Notes under the pieces: model-generated
What the model was told of the DNA's origin: nothing
Seen by the model: only the letters and a program-made list of their open reading frames with translations
The model's database searches: none
In this document: positions 1 to 8,565 of the stretch, piece after piece
How positions within the stretch are numbered: position 1 is the first letter of the stretch
How the letters are laid out: every line of letters starts with the position of its first letter
Source: Neorhizobium sp. UBA3556
Lineage (GTDB): Bacteria > Pseudomonadota > Alphaproteobacteria > Rhizobiales > Rhizobiaceae
Direction of reading: 5' to 3'
Length of the DNA stretch: 64,000 nucleotides
NCBI GenBank assembly: GCA_002376235.1
Contig: DFNX01000013.1
Span: forward strand, 93,521-157,520
Translations under genes and position numbers: made by a program

Positions 1-543
1 TATAACTTCGCGAGCCTGTGCTTCCATCAGCGCACGGCGACGGGCTTCCATTTCTCCTGCGGAGAGATCGTGAAGCACGTTCGGGCGGTTCTGCTGCGGA
101 CGCTGGCCGGACTGCTGCGGGCGCTGGCCCTGCTGCTGGCCGTAGTTCGAGCCCGAACGCTGGCCCTGATGCGAACCGGGGCGCTGTCCTTGCGGCTGCG
201 CCGGACGCTGACCCTGCGGGGCCGGCTGATGCATGCGCGGCTGCGGTGCGGCGGCGGCCGGAGCCTGCGGACGCGGCTGTTGCGGCTGTGGTGCAGGCGC
301 GGGCTGTGCCGCAGCTTCAACAGGGCGCGGCGCCGGTGCTGCTGGTGCTGCCGGAGCGGCGATCGGGGTAATCGGCTTTTCGTCCTGCGGACGGGTCGGG
401 CGGCGTTTCACCGTTTCGACGACGACCGCTTTCGTGCGGCCGCGACCCATATCCTGACGTACAGTACCCTGGTTCATGCCGGATGGCTTGAGTGAGAGGG
501 TCTTCTTTACGCCGAGTGTCTTGTCGTCTTTGTTGTCGGTCAT
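1..543 (-). CDS. infB: Translation initiation factor IF-2, N-terminal part (cut by window edge)
   Basis: This is the first 181 codons of IF-2, the GTPase that places initiator tRNA on the 30S subunit. The start MTDNKDDKTLGVKK is preceded by AGGAACGG. Only the variable N-terminal part is visible: a basic start, then from about residue 55 to 160 a long Ala/Pro/Gln/Arg-rich linker with repeated PQQ, GQR and GQRPQQ units. At the window edge it becomes helical (LSAGEMEARRRALMEAQ), as at the start of the IF-2 N-terminal domain. The G domain lies outside the window. It is the last visible gene of rimP-nusA-ylxR-infB, about 100 bases after ylxR. The low-complexity codons explain the CAG/CGG-rich DNA here. 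Confidence 0.93.
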   Translation of the reverse strand, partial: MTDNKDDKTLGVKKTLSLKPSGMNQGTVRQDMGRGRTKAVVVETVKRRPTRPQDEKPITPIAAPAAPAAPAPRPVEAAAQPAPAPQPQQPRPQAPAAAAPQPRMHQPAPQGQRPAQPQGQRPGSHQGQRSGSNYGQQQGQRPQQSGQRPQQNRPNVLHDLSAGEMEARRRALMEAQAREVI

Positions 544-643
544 TCCGTTCCTGTTCCTTCGTACAGGAACGGATGAAAGCCATCAGAACCTGTCGTTCAA
601 GTCTTACAAATCGATCTGCGTCCGGCTAGAGCCGGTGACAGCG

Positions 644-1333
644 TCATGGTTTAGGCATGTCAATGACACCCTTTGTCTGGGGCAGGCCGCTTTTGCGGTA
701 CTGCTCAAGTAGGTTTGCGCGCTTCACTACACCCTCACCGGCCTGCCCTGCAAGCGCGCAGGCATGGATAAAAGCATTCTCGCGCATCACTTCGTCCAAT
801 TCGGCCCCGGTGAGGAGCAAAAAGGCCGGAATGTCTGTCTCGGCATCGGTACCGAACTTAAAGGCTTTGCGGGCCTGATCTATCTTTCGAACGCCGTCCG
901 CCGCTGCATCCGAAGCATGGAAGACGCCGATGGCGGCTCCCGAGCGGACTGCGGCATCGACTTTCATCGCGCCTGAGACGAACTGGCCAGCCTTGCGAGC
1001 CATATTCATCATTCCTGCAAGGTCGGCGACCAGAAGCCGGTCGACCAAAGCGCCGAGATCATCAGTTGCTTTCGTTTCGCTTTTGAAAGCGCGCGAAAAC
1101 AGCTTCCGCTTCACGGCCCGGTCGACAAGCTCCCGTTCTGCCTTGATCCAGCAGCCTCTACCGGGAAGCTGCCGTTTCAGATCTGGAACCACGCTCCCAT
1201 CGGGAGCGCGGACGAAACGGATCAGGTCCTTAGGGTCGGTCGCCTCGCGGGTGACAATGCAGGTGCGGTCGTTCACGACGAAATCGTCCGGCCAATCATC
1301 TGCATCATTCACCCCATCACCGTCCGCGATCAT
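644..1333 (-). CDS. YlxR/L7Ae two-domain RNA-binding protein
   Basis: A 229-residue protein. Residues about 20-100 match the YlxR (DUF448) fold, with RTCIVTRE near the start, an RFV strand and the GRGCWI signature. Residues about 105-205 look like an L7Ae-type RNA-binding domain (LAGMMNMARKAGQFVSG, then a Leu/Ala-rich helix). This fusion of YlxR to an L7Ae-like domain is usual in alphaproteobacteria, whereas Firmicutes carry two separate genes. It starts inside the nusA stop (ATGA overlap) and precedes infB, so it is probably translationally coupled and works with transcription or ribosome factors. The precise role is not established. The N-terminal 15 residues are acidic. Confidence 0.85.
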   Translation of the reverse strand: MIADGDGVNDADDWPDDFVVNDRTCIVTREATDPKDLIRFVRAPDGSVVPDLKRQLPGRGCWIKAERELVDRAVKRKLFSRAFKSETKATDDLGALVDRLLVADLAGMMNMARKAGQFVSGAMKVDAAVRSGAAIGVFHASDAAADGVRKIDQARKAFKFGTDAETDIPAFLLLTGAELDEVMRENAFIHACALAGQAGEGVVKRANLLEQYRKSGLPQTKGVIDMPKP

Positions 1334-2937
1334 TCCTGATCGGCGGCGACGGCCTCCTCCTCGGCCTCTGCCTGTTCGCTGGCGAGATCTTCCTCGGTGA
1401 TCCAGCCTGCGAGCAGGCGGGCCTGGACGATCATCTGCTCGGCTTCGACGCGGGAAACGTCGAACTTCGAGAACGTGCCTTCGAACTTCTTCGTTTCGCC
1501 GTCCTTGCGTTCCGACCAGCCGACCAGATCGTCGGCAGCGCAGCCGGCGAAGTCTTCGATCGTCTTGATGCCTTCTTCACCGAGTGCAACCAGCATCTGG
1601 GCGGTAAGGCCTTCGATCTGCTTCAGCTCGTCCTGAACGCCGAGTGCGACGCGCTTGGCATCGTTTTCAGCCTCGATACGCTCCAGATATTCGCGGGCGC
1701 GGGTCTGGATTTCCGTCGCGGTATCTTCGTCGAAACCGTCGATCGACGAAATTTCGTCGAGTTCGGTATAGGCGAGTTCCTCGACCTGCGCGAAACCTTC
1801 CGAAGCAAGCACCTGGCCGACCATTTCGTCGACGTCGAGGGCTTCCATGAACAGGTTGGTGCGCTCGTTGAATTCCTTCTGACGGCGTTCCGACTCTTCG
1901 GCTTCCGTCATGATGTCGATATCCCAGCCGGTCAGCTGCGAAGCGAGGCGAACGTTCTGGCCGCGGCGACCGATGGCAAGCGACAGCTGCTCGTCTGGAA
2001 CCACGACTTCGATACGCTCTGCGTCTTCGTCGAGAACGACCTTGGCGACTTCAGCCGGCTGCAGGGCATTGACGATGAAGGAAGCCGGATCCTGGGACCA
2101 CGGAATGATGTCGATCTTTTCGCCCTGAAGTTCGCCGACAACGGCCTGAACGCGGGAGCCGCGCATACCGACGCAGGCGCCGACCGGATCGATCGACGAA
2201 TCGTTGGAGATAACGGCGATCTTGGCGCGGGAACCCGGGTCACGGGCAACCGACTTGATCTGGATGATGCCGTCGTAGATTTCCGGAACTTCCATGGTGA
2301 ACAGCTTCACCATGAACTGCGGATGGGTACGCGACAGGAAAATCTGCGGACCACGCTGTTCGCGGCGTACGTCGTAAACGTAAGCGCGGACGCGGTCGCC
2401 GTAGCGCATGTTTTCGCGCGGGATCATCTCGTCGCGACGGATGATGCCTTCGCCGCGGCCGAGATCGACAATGACGTTGCCGTATTCGACGCGCTTGACG
2501 GTACCGTTGACGATCTCGCCGACGCGGTCCTTGAACTCGTCGAACTGGCGATCACGCTCTGCTTCGCGCACCTTCTGAACGATGACCTGCTTGGCCGACT
2601 GGGCGGCGATACGGCCAAAATCCATCGGCGGCAGCGGATCGGCAATGAAGTCGCCGATCTTGGCGTCGACATTGCGGTCGCGGGCGAGAGCCAGCGGGAT
2701 CTGCGTGCCGTAGTCTTCTGCATGCTCGACGACTTCGAGAAGGCGCTGCAGACGGATTTCGCCGGTCTTGGAATTGATGTCGGCGCGGATGTTGGTTTCC
2801 GAGCCGTAACGCGAGCGGGCGGCCTTCTGGATGGCGTCAGCCATCGCAGCCAGCACGATTTCGCGGTCGATGACCTTTTCGCGGGCCACAGCGTCTGCGA
2901 TCTGCAGAAGTTCAAGCCGGTTTGCGCTCACTGCCAT
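1330..2937 (-). CDS. nusA: Transcription termination/antitermination factor NusA
   Basis: NusA binds RNA polymerase and nascent RNA and modulates pausing, termination and antitermination. I place the start at MAVSANRLELLQ, preceded by GGAGACC, because the eight codons upstream do not resemble the family. Domains in order: N-terminal RNAP-binding domain (1 to about 125), S1 domain (about 127-200, GEIVNGTVKRVEYGNVIVDL), KH1 and KH2 (about 225-350, ending in the AIGRRGQNVRLA loop), and a long C-terminal extension (about 360-535) with helix-hairpin-helix-like acidic repeats. At 535 residues it is longer than the ~495 of E. coli NusA because of this acidic tail. It follows rimP and overlaps ylxR by four bases. 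Confidence 0.97.
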   Translation of the reverse strand: MAVSANRLELLQIADAVAREKVIDREIVLAAMADAIQKAARSRYGSETNIRADINSKTGEIRLQRLLEVVEHAEDYGTQIPLALARDRNVDAKIGDFIADPLPPMDFGRIAAQSAKQVIVQKVREAERDRQFDEFKDRVGEIVNGTVKRVEYGNVIVDLGRGEGIIRRDEMIPRENMRYGDRVRAYVYDVRREQRGPQIFLSRTHPQFMVKLFTMEVPEIYDGIIQIKSVARDPGSRAKIAVISNDSSIDPVGACVGMRGSRVQAVVGELQGEKIDIIPWSQDPASFIVNALQPAEVAKVVLDEDAERIEVVVPDEQLSLAIGRRGQNVRLASQLTGWDIDIMTEAEESERRQKEFNERTNLFMEALDVDEMVGQVLASEGFAQVEELAYTELDEISSIDGFDEDTATEIQTRAREYLERIEAENDAKRVALGVQDELKQIEGLTAQMLVALGEEGIKTIEDFAGCAADDLVGWSERKDGETKKFEGTFSKFDVSRVEAEQMIVQARLLAGWITEEDLASEQAEAEEEAVAADQE

Positions 2938-3005
2938 TGTCGTTGGTCTCCGTAGGTCCAATTCTGGCGGCCCTCCCTCCTCGGAAAGGCCAGTGTGTTG
3001 GTCGA

Positions 3006-3599
3006 TTATTCTTCGTCTTCAGCTTCGTCGTTCTGGTTCGCCGCCTGCTGCTTGGCGAGCTTGTCGGCACGCAGCGCATCGCGGATCAGATCGTCCGTCA
3101 GGATCAATTTGCCTTCGGCCAGCGCCGAGAACGGGATGACGACCCGCGGTTCCTCGCCATAGGCGACCTGGTCGCGCTCGACAGTGAAACCTTCTTCGTT
3201 GACGTCGGCAATCTTGCCACGGAAACGCTTCTTGTTGTCGATCATGATCGACGTTTCGCATTTCACCAGATGGCCGGTCCAGCGGGCAAAATCCGACTTG
3301 CGCACCATCGGCCGGTCGATGCCCGGCGACGACACTTCGAGATGATACTCGCGATCGATCGGATCTTCCACATCAAGAACGGGTGAGATGGCGACCGAAA
3401 CGGCTTCGCAGCCTTCGACATCCATCGTGCCGTCATTGCGCTCGGCCATGATCTGCAGGGTCATGCCGTTCAGGTTCAGCAAGCGCACACGGACCAGACG
3501 GTAATCCATGGCGGTCAGTACCGGCTCGATGATTTCGGCGATCCTGAGGTCGAGACCTGTCTCGACGATGAGACGCGGCTCGTGGTCTGTCTGCTGCAT
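3006..3599 (-). CDS. rimP: Ribosome maturation factor RimP
   Basis: RimP helps mature the 30S ribosomal subunit. The 197 residues show the family layout: an N-terminal alpha/beta domain carrying LEVSSPGIDRPM, a hallmark of the family, and a C-terminal SH3-like barrel (about 100-170). It ends in a charged tail (EAEDEE) longer than in E. coli RimP. The start is preceded by GGAGAG seven bases upstream. It is the first gene of the rimP-nusA-ylxR-infB operon, and its leader carries a terminator-like hairpin (listed separately). Confidence 0.96.
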   Translation of the reverse strand: MQQTDHEPRLIVETGLDLRIAEIIEPVLTAMDYRLVRVRLLNLNGMTLQIMAERNDGTMDVEGCEAVSVAISPVLDVEDPIDREYHLEVSSPGIDRPMVRKSDFARWTGHLVKCETSIMIDNKKRFRGKIADVNEEGFTVERDQVAYGEEPRVVIPFSALAEGKLILTDDLIRDALRADKLAKQQAANQNDEAEDEE

Positions 3600-3652
3600 A
3601 AGCTCTCCGGTTCAATCCCCGCTCAAACTGCGGGTTGAAGCGATCGCCTAAC

Positions 3653-3683
3653 AAAAAAGAGCGGGTCCGGTGTGGGCCCACTC
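3653..3683 (-). terminator. Intrinsic-terminator hairpin in the rimP leader (candidate attenuator)
   Basis: Read on the minus strand, GAGUGGGCCC pairs with GGACCCGCUC (one U-G wobble, one C-A mismatch) around the loop ACACC and is followed directly by six U. This is a textbook intrinsic terminator, but it lies 54 bases upstream of the rimP start rather than behind a minus-strand gene. The nearest upstream gene is divergent. It probably acts as a leader attenuator. A second small hairpin (CCCGC/GCGGG, loop AGTTTGA) follows before the rimP ribosome-binding site. Confidence 0.75.
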
Positions 3684-3832
3684 TTCATCGGACGATCAAG
3701 AATATGGGCTGCATATACGCGCATGGACCGGCAATTGCAAGACTTCCGCATTTCCGCCATTCAAAGCTGGAATTAGCCTGATCGACGTCTATAACCGGTT
3801 CAGAGAGTCGGGAAGAGGAGCAAGGCCATACC

Positions 3833-5461
3833 GTGCCGGACAGGATAGCAACACTCGCGCCGTTCAAGAACCAGACCTTCCGTACAATATGGATTGCGAG
3901 CCTTGCATCGAATTTCGGCGGCTTGATTCAGGCTGTCGGCGCCGCCTGGATGATGACCTCGATCTCCAATTCGCAGGACATGGTGGCGCTCGTCCAGTCG
4001 TCCACCACTCTGCCGATCATGATGTTCTCGCTGATTGCTGGGGCTCTCGCCGACAATTTCAACCGGCGCAGCATCATGCTGACGGCACAGCTCTTCATGC
4101 TGGCCGTCTCGATCGCGCTGACCATCTTCGCCTATCTCGACCTCTTAACGCCCTGGCTGCTTCTGTGTTTCACCTTCCTTCTCGGCTGCGGCGTGGCGCT
4201 GAATAACCCTGCGTGGCAGGCGTCCGTCGGCGATATCGTTTCGCGCGAGATGCTGCCCCAAGCCGTGACGCTCAACAGCGTCGGCTTCAACATAACCCGC
4301 AGCGTTGGACCGGCCATCGGCGGCGCAGTGGTGGCCGCAGCAGGAGCTGCAGCGGCTTTCGCATTGAATGCCGCAAGTTACGTAGCGCTCATGTATGCGC
4401 TCCTGCGCTGGAAGCCCGAGCGTCGCGACGATGCGCTGCCGCGCGAAACGCTTCTGAGGGCGCTTTCGGCAGGTCTCGGCTACGTGTCCATGTCGCCGAA
4501 CATTTTGAACGTGCTTTTCCGCGGCATGCTTTTCGGTTTCTCGGCCAGCGCCATCCTGGCGCTTTTGCCGATCGTTGCGCGCGATCTCGTTTCGGGCGGC
4601 CCATTGACCTACGGCATCATGCTCGGTTGCTTCGGCGTAGGCGCGATCGGTGGCGCCATGTCGAACGCGAGATTGCGCGAAAAGCTGACGAGCGAGCGGA
4701 TCGTCCAGTTCGCTTTCCTTGGTTTTGCGGCAAGTTCTGCCGTTATTGCGCTCAGCACCAATACTGCGCTGACCGCGATCGTGCTGGTTGTGCCGGGAGC
4801 CTGCTGGGTCCTGGCTTTGTCGCTTTTCAACACGACCGTGCAGTTATCGGCCCCGCGCTGGGTCGTCGGCCGGGCATTGTCCTTTTACCAGACGACGACA
4901 TTCGGCGGCATGGCTGTCGGGAGCTGGATTTGGGGTGTCGGCGCCGAAAACCTCGGGGTTTCCGTGTCTCTCAGTCTCGCAAGCCTGGCTATGCTTGCGG
5001 GTGGATTGGCTGGTTTGAAGAACCCGCTGCCGCAATTCAACGACGTCGATCTGAGCCCTTTGAACAAGTTCAACGAACCGATGCTGCGGCTCGACCTGCA
5101 GCCGCGAAGCGGCCCTATCGTCTTGCAGATAGACTATGAGATCGCTGAGAATGATATTCCCGAATTTCTCACCCTGATGGCGCGTCGTCGGCGTGTTCGC
5201 ATTCGTGACGGCGCACGCCAATGGGCTCTGATGCGCGATCTCGAGCATCCGGAAATCTGGACCGAGACCTACCACACAGCGACCTGGGCCGACTATGTCC
5301 GCCATAATCGCCGGCGTCTGCAGATCGATGAAGAGATATGGGACGCGATCCGGAAACTTCACAAGGGCGTGGAGGGGCCGCGGGTCCACCGCATGATCGA
5401 GCGACAGACCATCCCGCCGAATGACGATATCTTCCACAAGCATCATGTCGATCTGCATTGA
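3833..5461 (+). CDS. MFS exporter with C-terminal soluble domain (EntS/DUF894-like)
   Basis: A 542-residue major facilitator protein. Residues 1 to about 400 hold roughly 12 hydrophobic segments, with the MFS loop motif GALADNFNRRS between TM2 and TM3. The last ~140 residues are soluble and contain a ferredoxin-like stretch (IVLQIDYEIAENDIPEFLTLM) like the monooxygenase-type tail of the enterobactin-exporter-like MFS_3 (DUF894) family. Such proteins are predicted drug or siderophore exporters; the substrate here is unknown. The start is GTG with GAGGAG upstream. It is followed nine bases later by a GNAT gene, suggesting a two-gene operon, and is divergent from rimP. Confidence 0.85.
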   Translation: MPDRIATLAPFKNQTFRTIWIASLASNFGGLIQAVGAAWMMTSISNSQDMVALVQSSTTLPIMMFSLIAGALADNFNRRSIMLTAQLFMLAVSIALTIFAYLDLLTPWLLLCFTFLLGCGVALNNPAWQASVGDIVSREMLPQAVTLNSVGFNITRSVGPAIGGAVVAAAGAAAAFALNAASYVALMYALLRWKPERRDDALPRETLLRALSAGLGYVSMSPNILNVLFRGMLFGFSASAILALLPIVARDLVSGGPLTYGIMLGCFGVGAIGGAMSNARLREKLTSERIVQFAFLGFAASSAVIALSTNTALTAIVLVVPGACWVLALSLFNTTVQLSAPRWVVGRALSFYQTTTFGGMAVGSWIWGVGAENLGVSVSLSLASLAMLAGGLAGLKNPLPQFNDVDLSPLNKFNEPMLRLDLQPRSGPIVLQIDYEIAENDIPEFLTLMARRRRVRIRDGARQWALMRDLEHPEIWTETYHTATWADYVRHNRRRLQIDEEIWDAIRKLHKGVEGPRVHRMIERQTIPPNDDIFHKHHVDLH

Positions 5462-5469
5462 GGCCGGTG

Positions 5470-5922
5470 ATGTTCCGCAAGGCAAGCTCGGTCGATCTGC
5501 CCGCAATGATCGCGCTTCTGAGCGATGATCCGCTCGGCGCGACCAGAGAGGTTGTGTCCGAGACGATCGATCAGGCCTATCTGGACGCTTTCGCGGCTAT
5601 TGAGGCAGACAGCAACCAATTGCTGGTGGTCGCCGTCGATGACTGTGATGGCGTGATCGGCTGCCTGCAGCTATCCTTCATTCCCGGCCTGTCCCGCAAG
5701 GGCATGTGGCGAGGCCAGATCGAGAGTGTCAGGATCGCCGCTGGTCATCGCGGTGACGGGTTGGGGGCGGCCATGATCAAATGGGCAGTCGGGCAGGCGA
5801 GAAATCGCGGTTGCGGCCTCGTTCAACTGACGTCCGACAAGCGGCGGCCTGATGCGATCCGGTTTTACGAAAAACTGGGTTTCGTCGCGAGCCACGAAGG
5901 GCTGAAGCTGGACCTATCTTAA
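5470..5922 (+). CDS. GNAT family N-acetyltransferase
   Basis: A 150-residue acetyltransferase of the GCN5 superfamily. The acetyl-CoA loop is visible as RIAAGHRGDGLGAAMIKWA, followed by the helix and beta-bulge RFYEKLGFVASHEG typical of the fold's end. The substrate cannot be told from sequence. I use ATG (MFRKAS) with GAGG upstream; an in-frame GTG one codon earlier is possible. It directly follows the MFS gene, so it may be co-expressed, and its end overlaps the end of the convergent mltB-like gene by nine bases. Confidence 0.85.
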   Translation: MFRKASSVDLPAMIALLSDDPLGATREVVSETIDQAYLDAFAAIEADSNQLLVVAVDDCDGVIGCLQLSFIPGLSRKGMWRGQIESVRIAAGHRGDGLGAAMIKWAVGQARNRGCGLVQLTSDKRRPDAIRFYEKLGFVASHEGLKLDLS

Positions 5923-7170
5923 CCTGGCCTTGAGCGAAGCATCGGGATAGCAGGTCGGAGAGATCCCGGCCTTCGTCTGCCAGTCGCCGAGCGAGCGGCG
6001 TGTCTTGAAGCCCGGCAATCCGTCGACATTGCCGACATCATATCCCTTTGCGACCAGCACCTTCTGCATGGCGAGCACATCGGAGCGCAGCATCTTGCCG
6101 ACATCGCCCCATTTCGCCTGGAACGGACCGCTACCATAGGCGATGCGATCGGCCAGATTGCCGATGAACAGCGCATAGAGGTCGGAATTATTATATTCCT
6201 TCAGCACGTAAAAATTCGGCGTGACGATGAATTCCGGACCGTTCCGGCCCGCCGGAAGAAGCATCATCCCCGGCGATTTCATTTCCGAAGCCGGAAACGC
6301 CTTGCCTGAAATACGCGTGATCCCGGTCGATGCCCAGGCGGAGATCGGCTTGGCAAGGTCCGGCCCTTCCTGTGCGCAGGACACATTGGCGGGGATGGAG
6401 ACTTCAAAACCCCAGTCGCGACCGGCCTGCCAACCCTCGTGCTTCAGATAGTTGGCTATCGATGCCAGCGTGTCAGGCACCGAATTCCAGATATCCGGAT
6501 GGCCATCCTTGTCGAAGTCCACGGCATATTTCAGGTAACTCGTCGGCATGAACTGCGGCTGGCCGAGCGCTCCGGCCCATGATCCCTTCATCCTCGAAGC
6601 GCTCACGTCACCACGCTCGATCATCGTCAATGCTGCGATCAGCTCCTCGCGAAACATCGGCTTGCGGGTCGACATGAAAGCCTTGGTCGCCAGAACGTCG
6701 ACCGCCGAATAGGGCAGTTTTGCCCGTCCGAAACCGGATTCACGGCCCCAGACGGCAATGATGATTTCGCCGGGAACGCCATAGGCCGCTTCGATTTTCT
6801 TCAGGCCCGCCGCATAGGTGCCGGCCAGCCCGCGTCCGGCCAAGCCCAGCGTCTGCAGCCGGTTCTCGTTGAAATAGGCGCCGGGAGAGGAAAATTCCGC
6901 CTGGCTCTGATCCTGCTGTTTTGGCGGCTTGGAGCCGGGCGGCACGAGGTCGGGCAGGCTCCAGTTGAGCTTGATCCCGTCGAATGCCGCTCGCAGCGTC
7001 CTGTCCGAGATCCCAGCCTTGCGTGCTTCCGGGGCGAGATCGGTTGCGATCCACTGCTGGAACTGGCGTTCGACGTCCGGCTTGCTTTGGGCGGATGCGG
7101 GGAGGGGGAGGAAGGCAGCAGCCATGGTTATCAGCACCGCTGCGGCGCGACGGCGGGTAAGCTTCATCAT
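5914..7170 (-). CDS. Lytic murein transglycosylase, MltB family
   Basis: A periplasmic enzyme that cleaves the glycan strands of peptidoglycan to 1,6-anhydro products. Of 418 residues, 1-28 form a signal peptide (KLTRRR, hydrophobic core, PASAQ). The catalytic domain follows, with the nucleophilic region AVWGRESGFG giving catalytic Glu144, and GALGQPQFMPTSY further on. The last ~70 residues (MQKVLVAKGYDVGNVDG...) form a PG_binding_1 domain. A hydrophobic patch could be taken for a lipobox, but there is no Cys, so the protein is probably soluble. The start chosen is the ATG-ATG pair just before the signal peptide. It lies 25 bases after recR on the same strand. Confidence 0.93.
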   Translation of the reverse strand: MMKLTRRRAAAVLITMAAAFLPLPASAQSKPDVERQFQQWIATDLAPEARKAGISDRTLRAAFDGIKLNWSLPDLVPPGSKPPKQQDQSQAEFSSPGAYFNENRLQTLGLAGRGLAGTYAAGLKKIEAAYGVPGEIIIAVWGRESGFGRAKLPYSAVDVLATKAFMSTRKPMFREELIAALTMIERGDVSASRMKGSWAGALGQPQFMPTSYLKYAVDFDKDGHPDIWNSVPDTLASIANYLKHEGWQAGRDWGFEVSIPANVSCAQEGPDLAKPISAWASTGITRISGKAFPASEMKSPGMMLLPAGRNGPEFIVTPNFYVLKEYNNSDLYALFIGNLADRIAYGSGPFQAKWGDVGKMLRSDVLAMQKVLVAKGYDVGNVDGLPGFKTRRSLGDWQTKAGISPTCYPDASLKARLR

Positions 7171-7195
7171 CGTCGTCCTCCTCGAAACAAAAATA

Positions 7196-7801
7196 TCAGA
7201 TCGCCGTCCGCGCCCGAAGCGCTGCGGTAAGCGTGCCTTCGTCGAGATAATCGAGTTCTCCGCCAACTGGTACGCCATGCGCGAGCCGCGTGATCTTGAC
7301 GTCGAAATCCGAAAGCTGGTCAGTGATGTAATGCGCCGTGGTCTGCCCCTCGACCGTCGCGTTAACCGCGATGATGATCTCCTTCACCGTCCCTTCGCTG
7401 ACGCGATCGACAAGCGCGCGGATGTTGAGATCGTCGGGGCCAACACCGTCGAGCGGCGACAGCGTGCCACCGAGAACGTGATAGGCGGCATTCATCGCGC
7501 CGGCGCGTTCCAGCGCCCAGAGATCGGAAACGTCCTCGCAGACGATCAGCATCGAATGGTCGCGACGGATATCGGTGCAAACGGTGCACGGATCGGACGT
7601 ATCGACATTGCCGCAGCGCGAGCAGATCTTCACCTTGTCATAGGCCTCGCCCATGGCCAGCGAGAGCGGGCCGAGCAATTGATCTTTCTTTTTGATCAGG
7701 TGCAGCGCTGCCCGGCGCGCGGACCGCGGGCCAAGCCCCGGCACTTTCGCCAGAAGCTGGATGAGTTTTTCGATTTCGGGGCCGGTGACTCGCTTTGCCA
7801 T
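7196..7801 (-). CDS. recR: Recombination mediator RecR
   Basis: RecR acts with RecO/RecF to load RecA onto gapped DNA. The 201 residues contain an N-terminal helix-hairpin-helix (LAKVPGLGPRSARR), a four-Cys zinc finger (CSRCGN...CTVC), and a Toprim domain from about residue 80 (LIVCEDVSDLWALER) to 175, ending with TRLAHGVPVGGELDYLDEGTL. Length and order match the family. In many bacteria recR directly follows dnaX-ybaB; here an exporter gene and two plus-strand genes separate it from ybaB. The start is preceded by AAAGGGAG. Confidence 0.97.
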   Translation of the reverse strand: MAKRVTGPEIEKLIQLLAKVPGLGPRSARRAALHLIKKKDQLLGPLSLAMGEAYDKVKICSRCGNVDTSDPCTVCTDIRRDHSMLIVCEDVSDLWALERAGAMNAAYHVLGGTLSPLDGVGPDDLNIRALVDRVSEGTVKEIIIAVNATVEGQTTAHYITDQLSDFDVKITRLAHGVPVGGELDYLDEGTLTAALRARTAI

Positions 7802-7858
7802 GTTCTCCCTTTAGCCCATATGTCGGTTGAACGGAAAGACCGAAGGACCAAGGCCCGC

Positions 7859-8476
7859 ATGAAACTTCTCGCGATCTGCATCGGCCAGGCGGAACGACTG
7901 CCCGGAAAGAGCTACAAGACCGGCATCTACAAGGCGCCTGTCAACGGTTCGGTCCTGATCGATGAGCTCGGTCTGGTGGGAGACGCCGTCTGCAACACGA
8001 AACATCACGGCGGGCCGGATCAGGCGATCCTGCTTGAGGGATCGCTGACGCTCGACTGGTGGGCGGCTGAACTCGGTCGAGCCGTGCCGTTCGGAACATT
8101 CGGCGAAAACCTCGTTATCGAAGGCTTGGATAATCGAGACGTGGCGGTAGGCGATCGGTTTCATCTCGGCGAGGTCGTACTCGAAGCCACCTCTCCGCGT
8201 TCACCCTGCAACACGCTTGCTGCCCGCATGAGTTTTCCGGGTTTTTCCAGTGTCTTTCTCAAGGCGGGTCGCCCCGGCATCTATTGCAGGGTTATGAGCC
8301 CGGGAACTCTTCAATCCGGGGATGATGTGCGGCACGAAATTTACGCTGGCGAGCGTGTACCCGTTCTCGATCTCCTGGCGCCTATGAGCCGGAAATTGAC
8401 GCAACTTGAAAGGATTCGCTTTCTTTCGGTGCCGATCGGCAGCCGGTGGGAGGACAAGCTTAAAGCGCCCGTATAA
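7859..8476 (+). CDS. MOSC domain protein (YiiM-like)
   Basis: A 205-residue protein of the MOSC (molybdenum cofactor sulfurase C-terminal) superfamily. Family features include TKHHGGPDQAILL, GTFGENLVIEG, VAVGDRFHLG and the conserved cysteine in SPRSPCNTLA. YiiM-type proteins reduce N-hydroxylated compounds with the Mo cofactor, which is a possible role here. The C-terminus (PVLDLLAPMSRKLTQLERIRFL) resembles the small helical domain of YiiM. ATG is chosen with AAGGACCAAGG upstream; an in-frame ATG 13 codons earlier is an alternative. It stands alone, divergent from recR. Confidence 0.85.
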   Translation: MKLLAICIGQAERLPGKSYKTGIYKAPVNGSVLIDELGLVGDAVCNTKHHGGPDQAILLEGSLTLDWWAAELGRAVPFGTFGENLVIEGLDNRDVAVGDRFHLGEVVLEATSPRSPCNTLAARMSFPGFSSVFLKAGRPGIYCRVMSPGTLQSGDDVRHEIYAGERVPVLDLLAPMSRKLTQLERIRFLSVPIGSRWEDKLKAPV

Positions 8477-8565
8477 TAAGTATCACGAAACCGTGATGTT
8501 TGGTGATATGGTTGCTTAGCTTTAAGGTCCTATACCCTACGATTGATGGCTATGCGGAGCTTTCT

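Noticed and set aside
100..340. CTGCGG/GCTGCT-rich repeats at the window start
   Set aside because: They encode the Pro/Gln/Ala-rich linker of IF-2 on the minus strand.
6929..7858. A long N-terminal extension of the MOSC protein
   Set aside because: It runs antisense through recR and mltB. A proper start with a ribosome-binding site exists downstream.
8482..8497. Small hairpin ATCACG-AAAC-CGTGAT after the MOSC gene
   Set aside because: Only six pairs and no T tract, too weak to call a terminator or operator.
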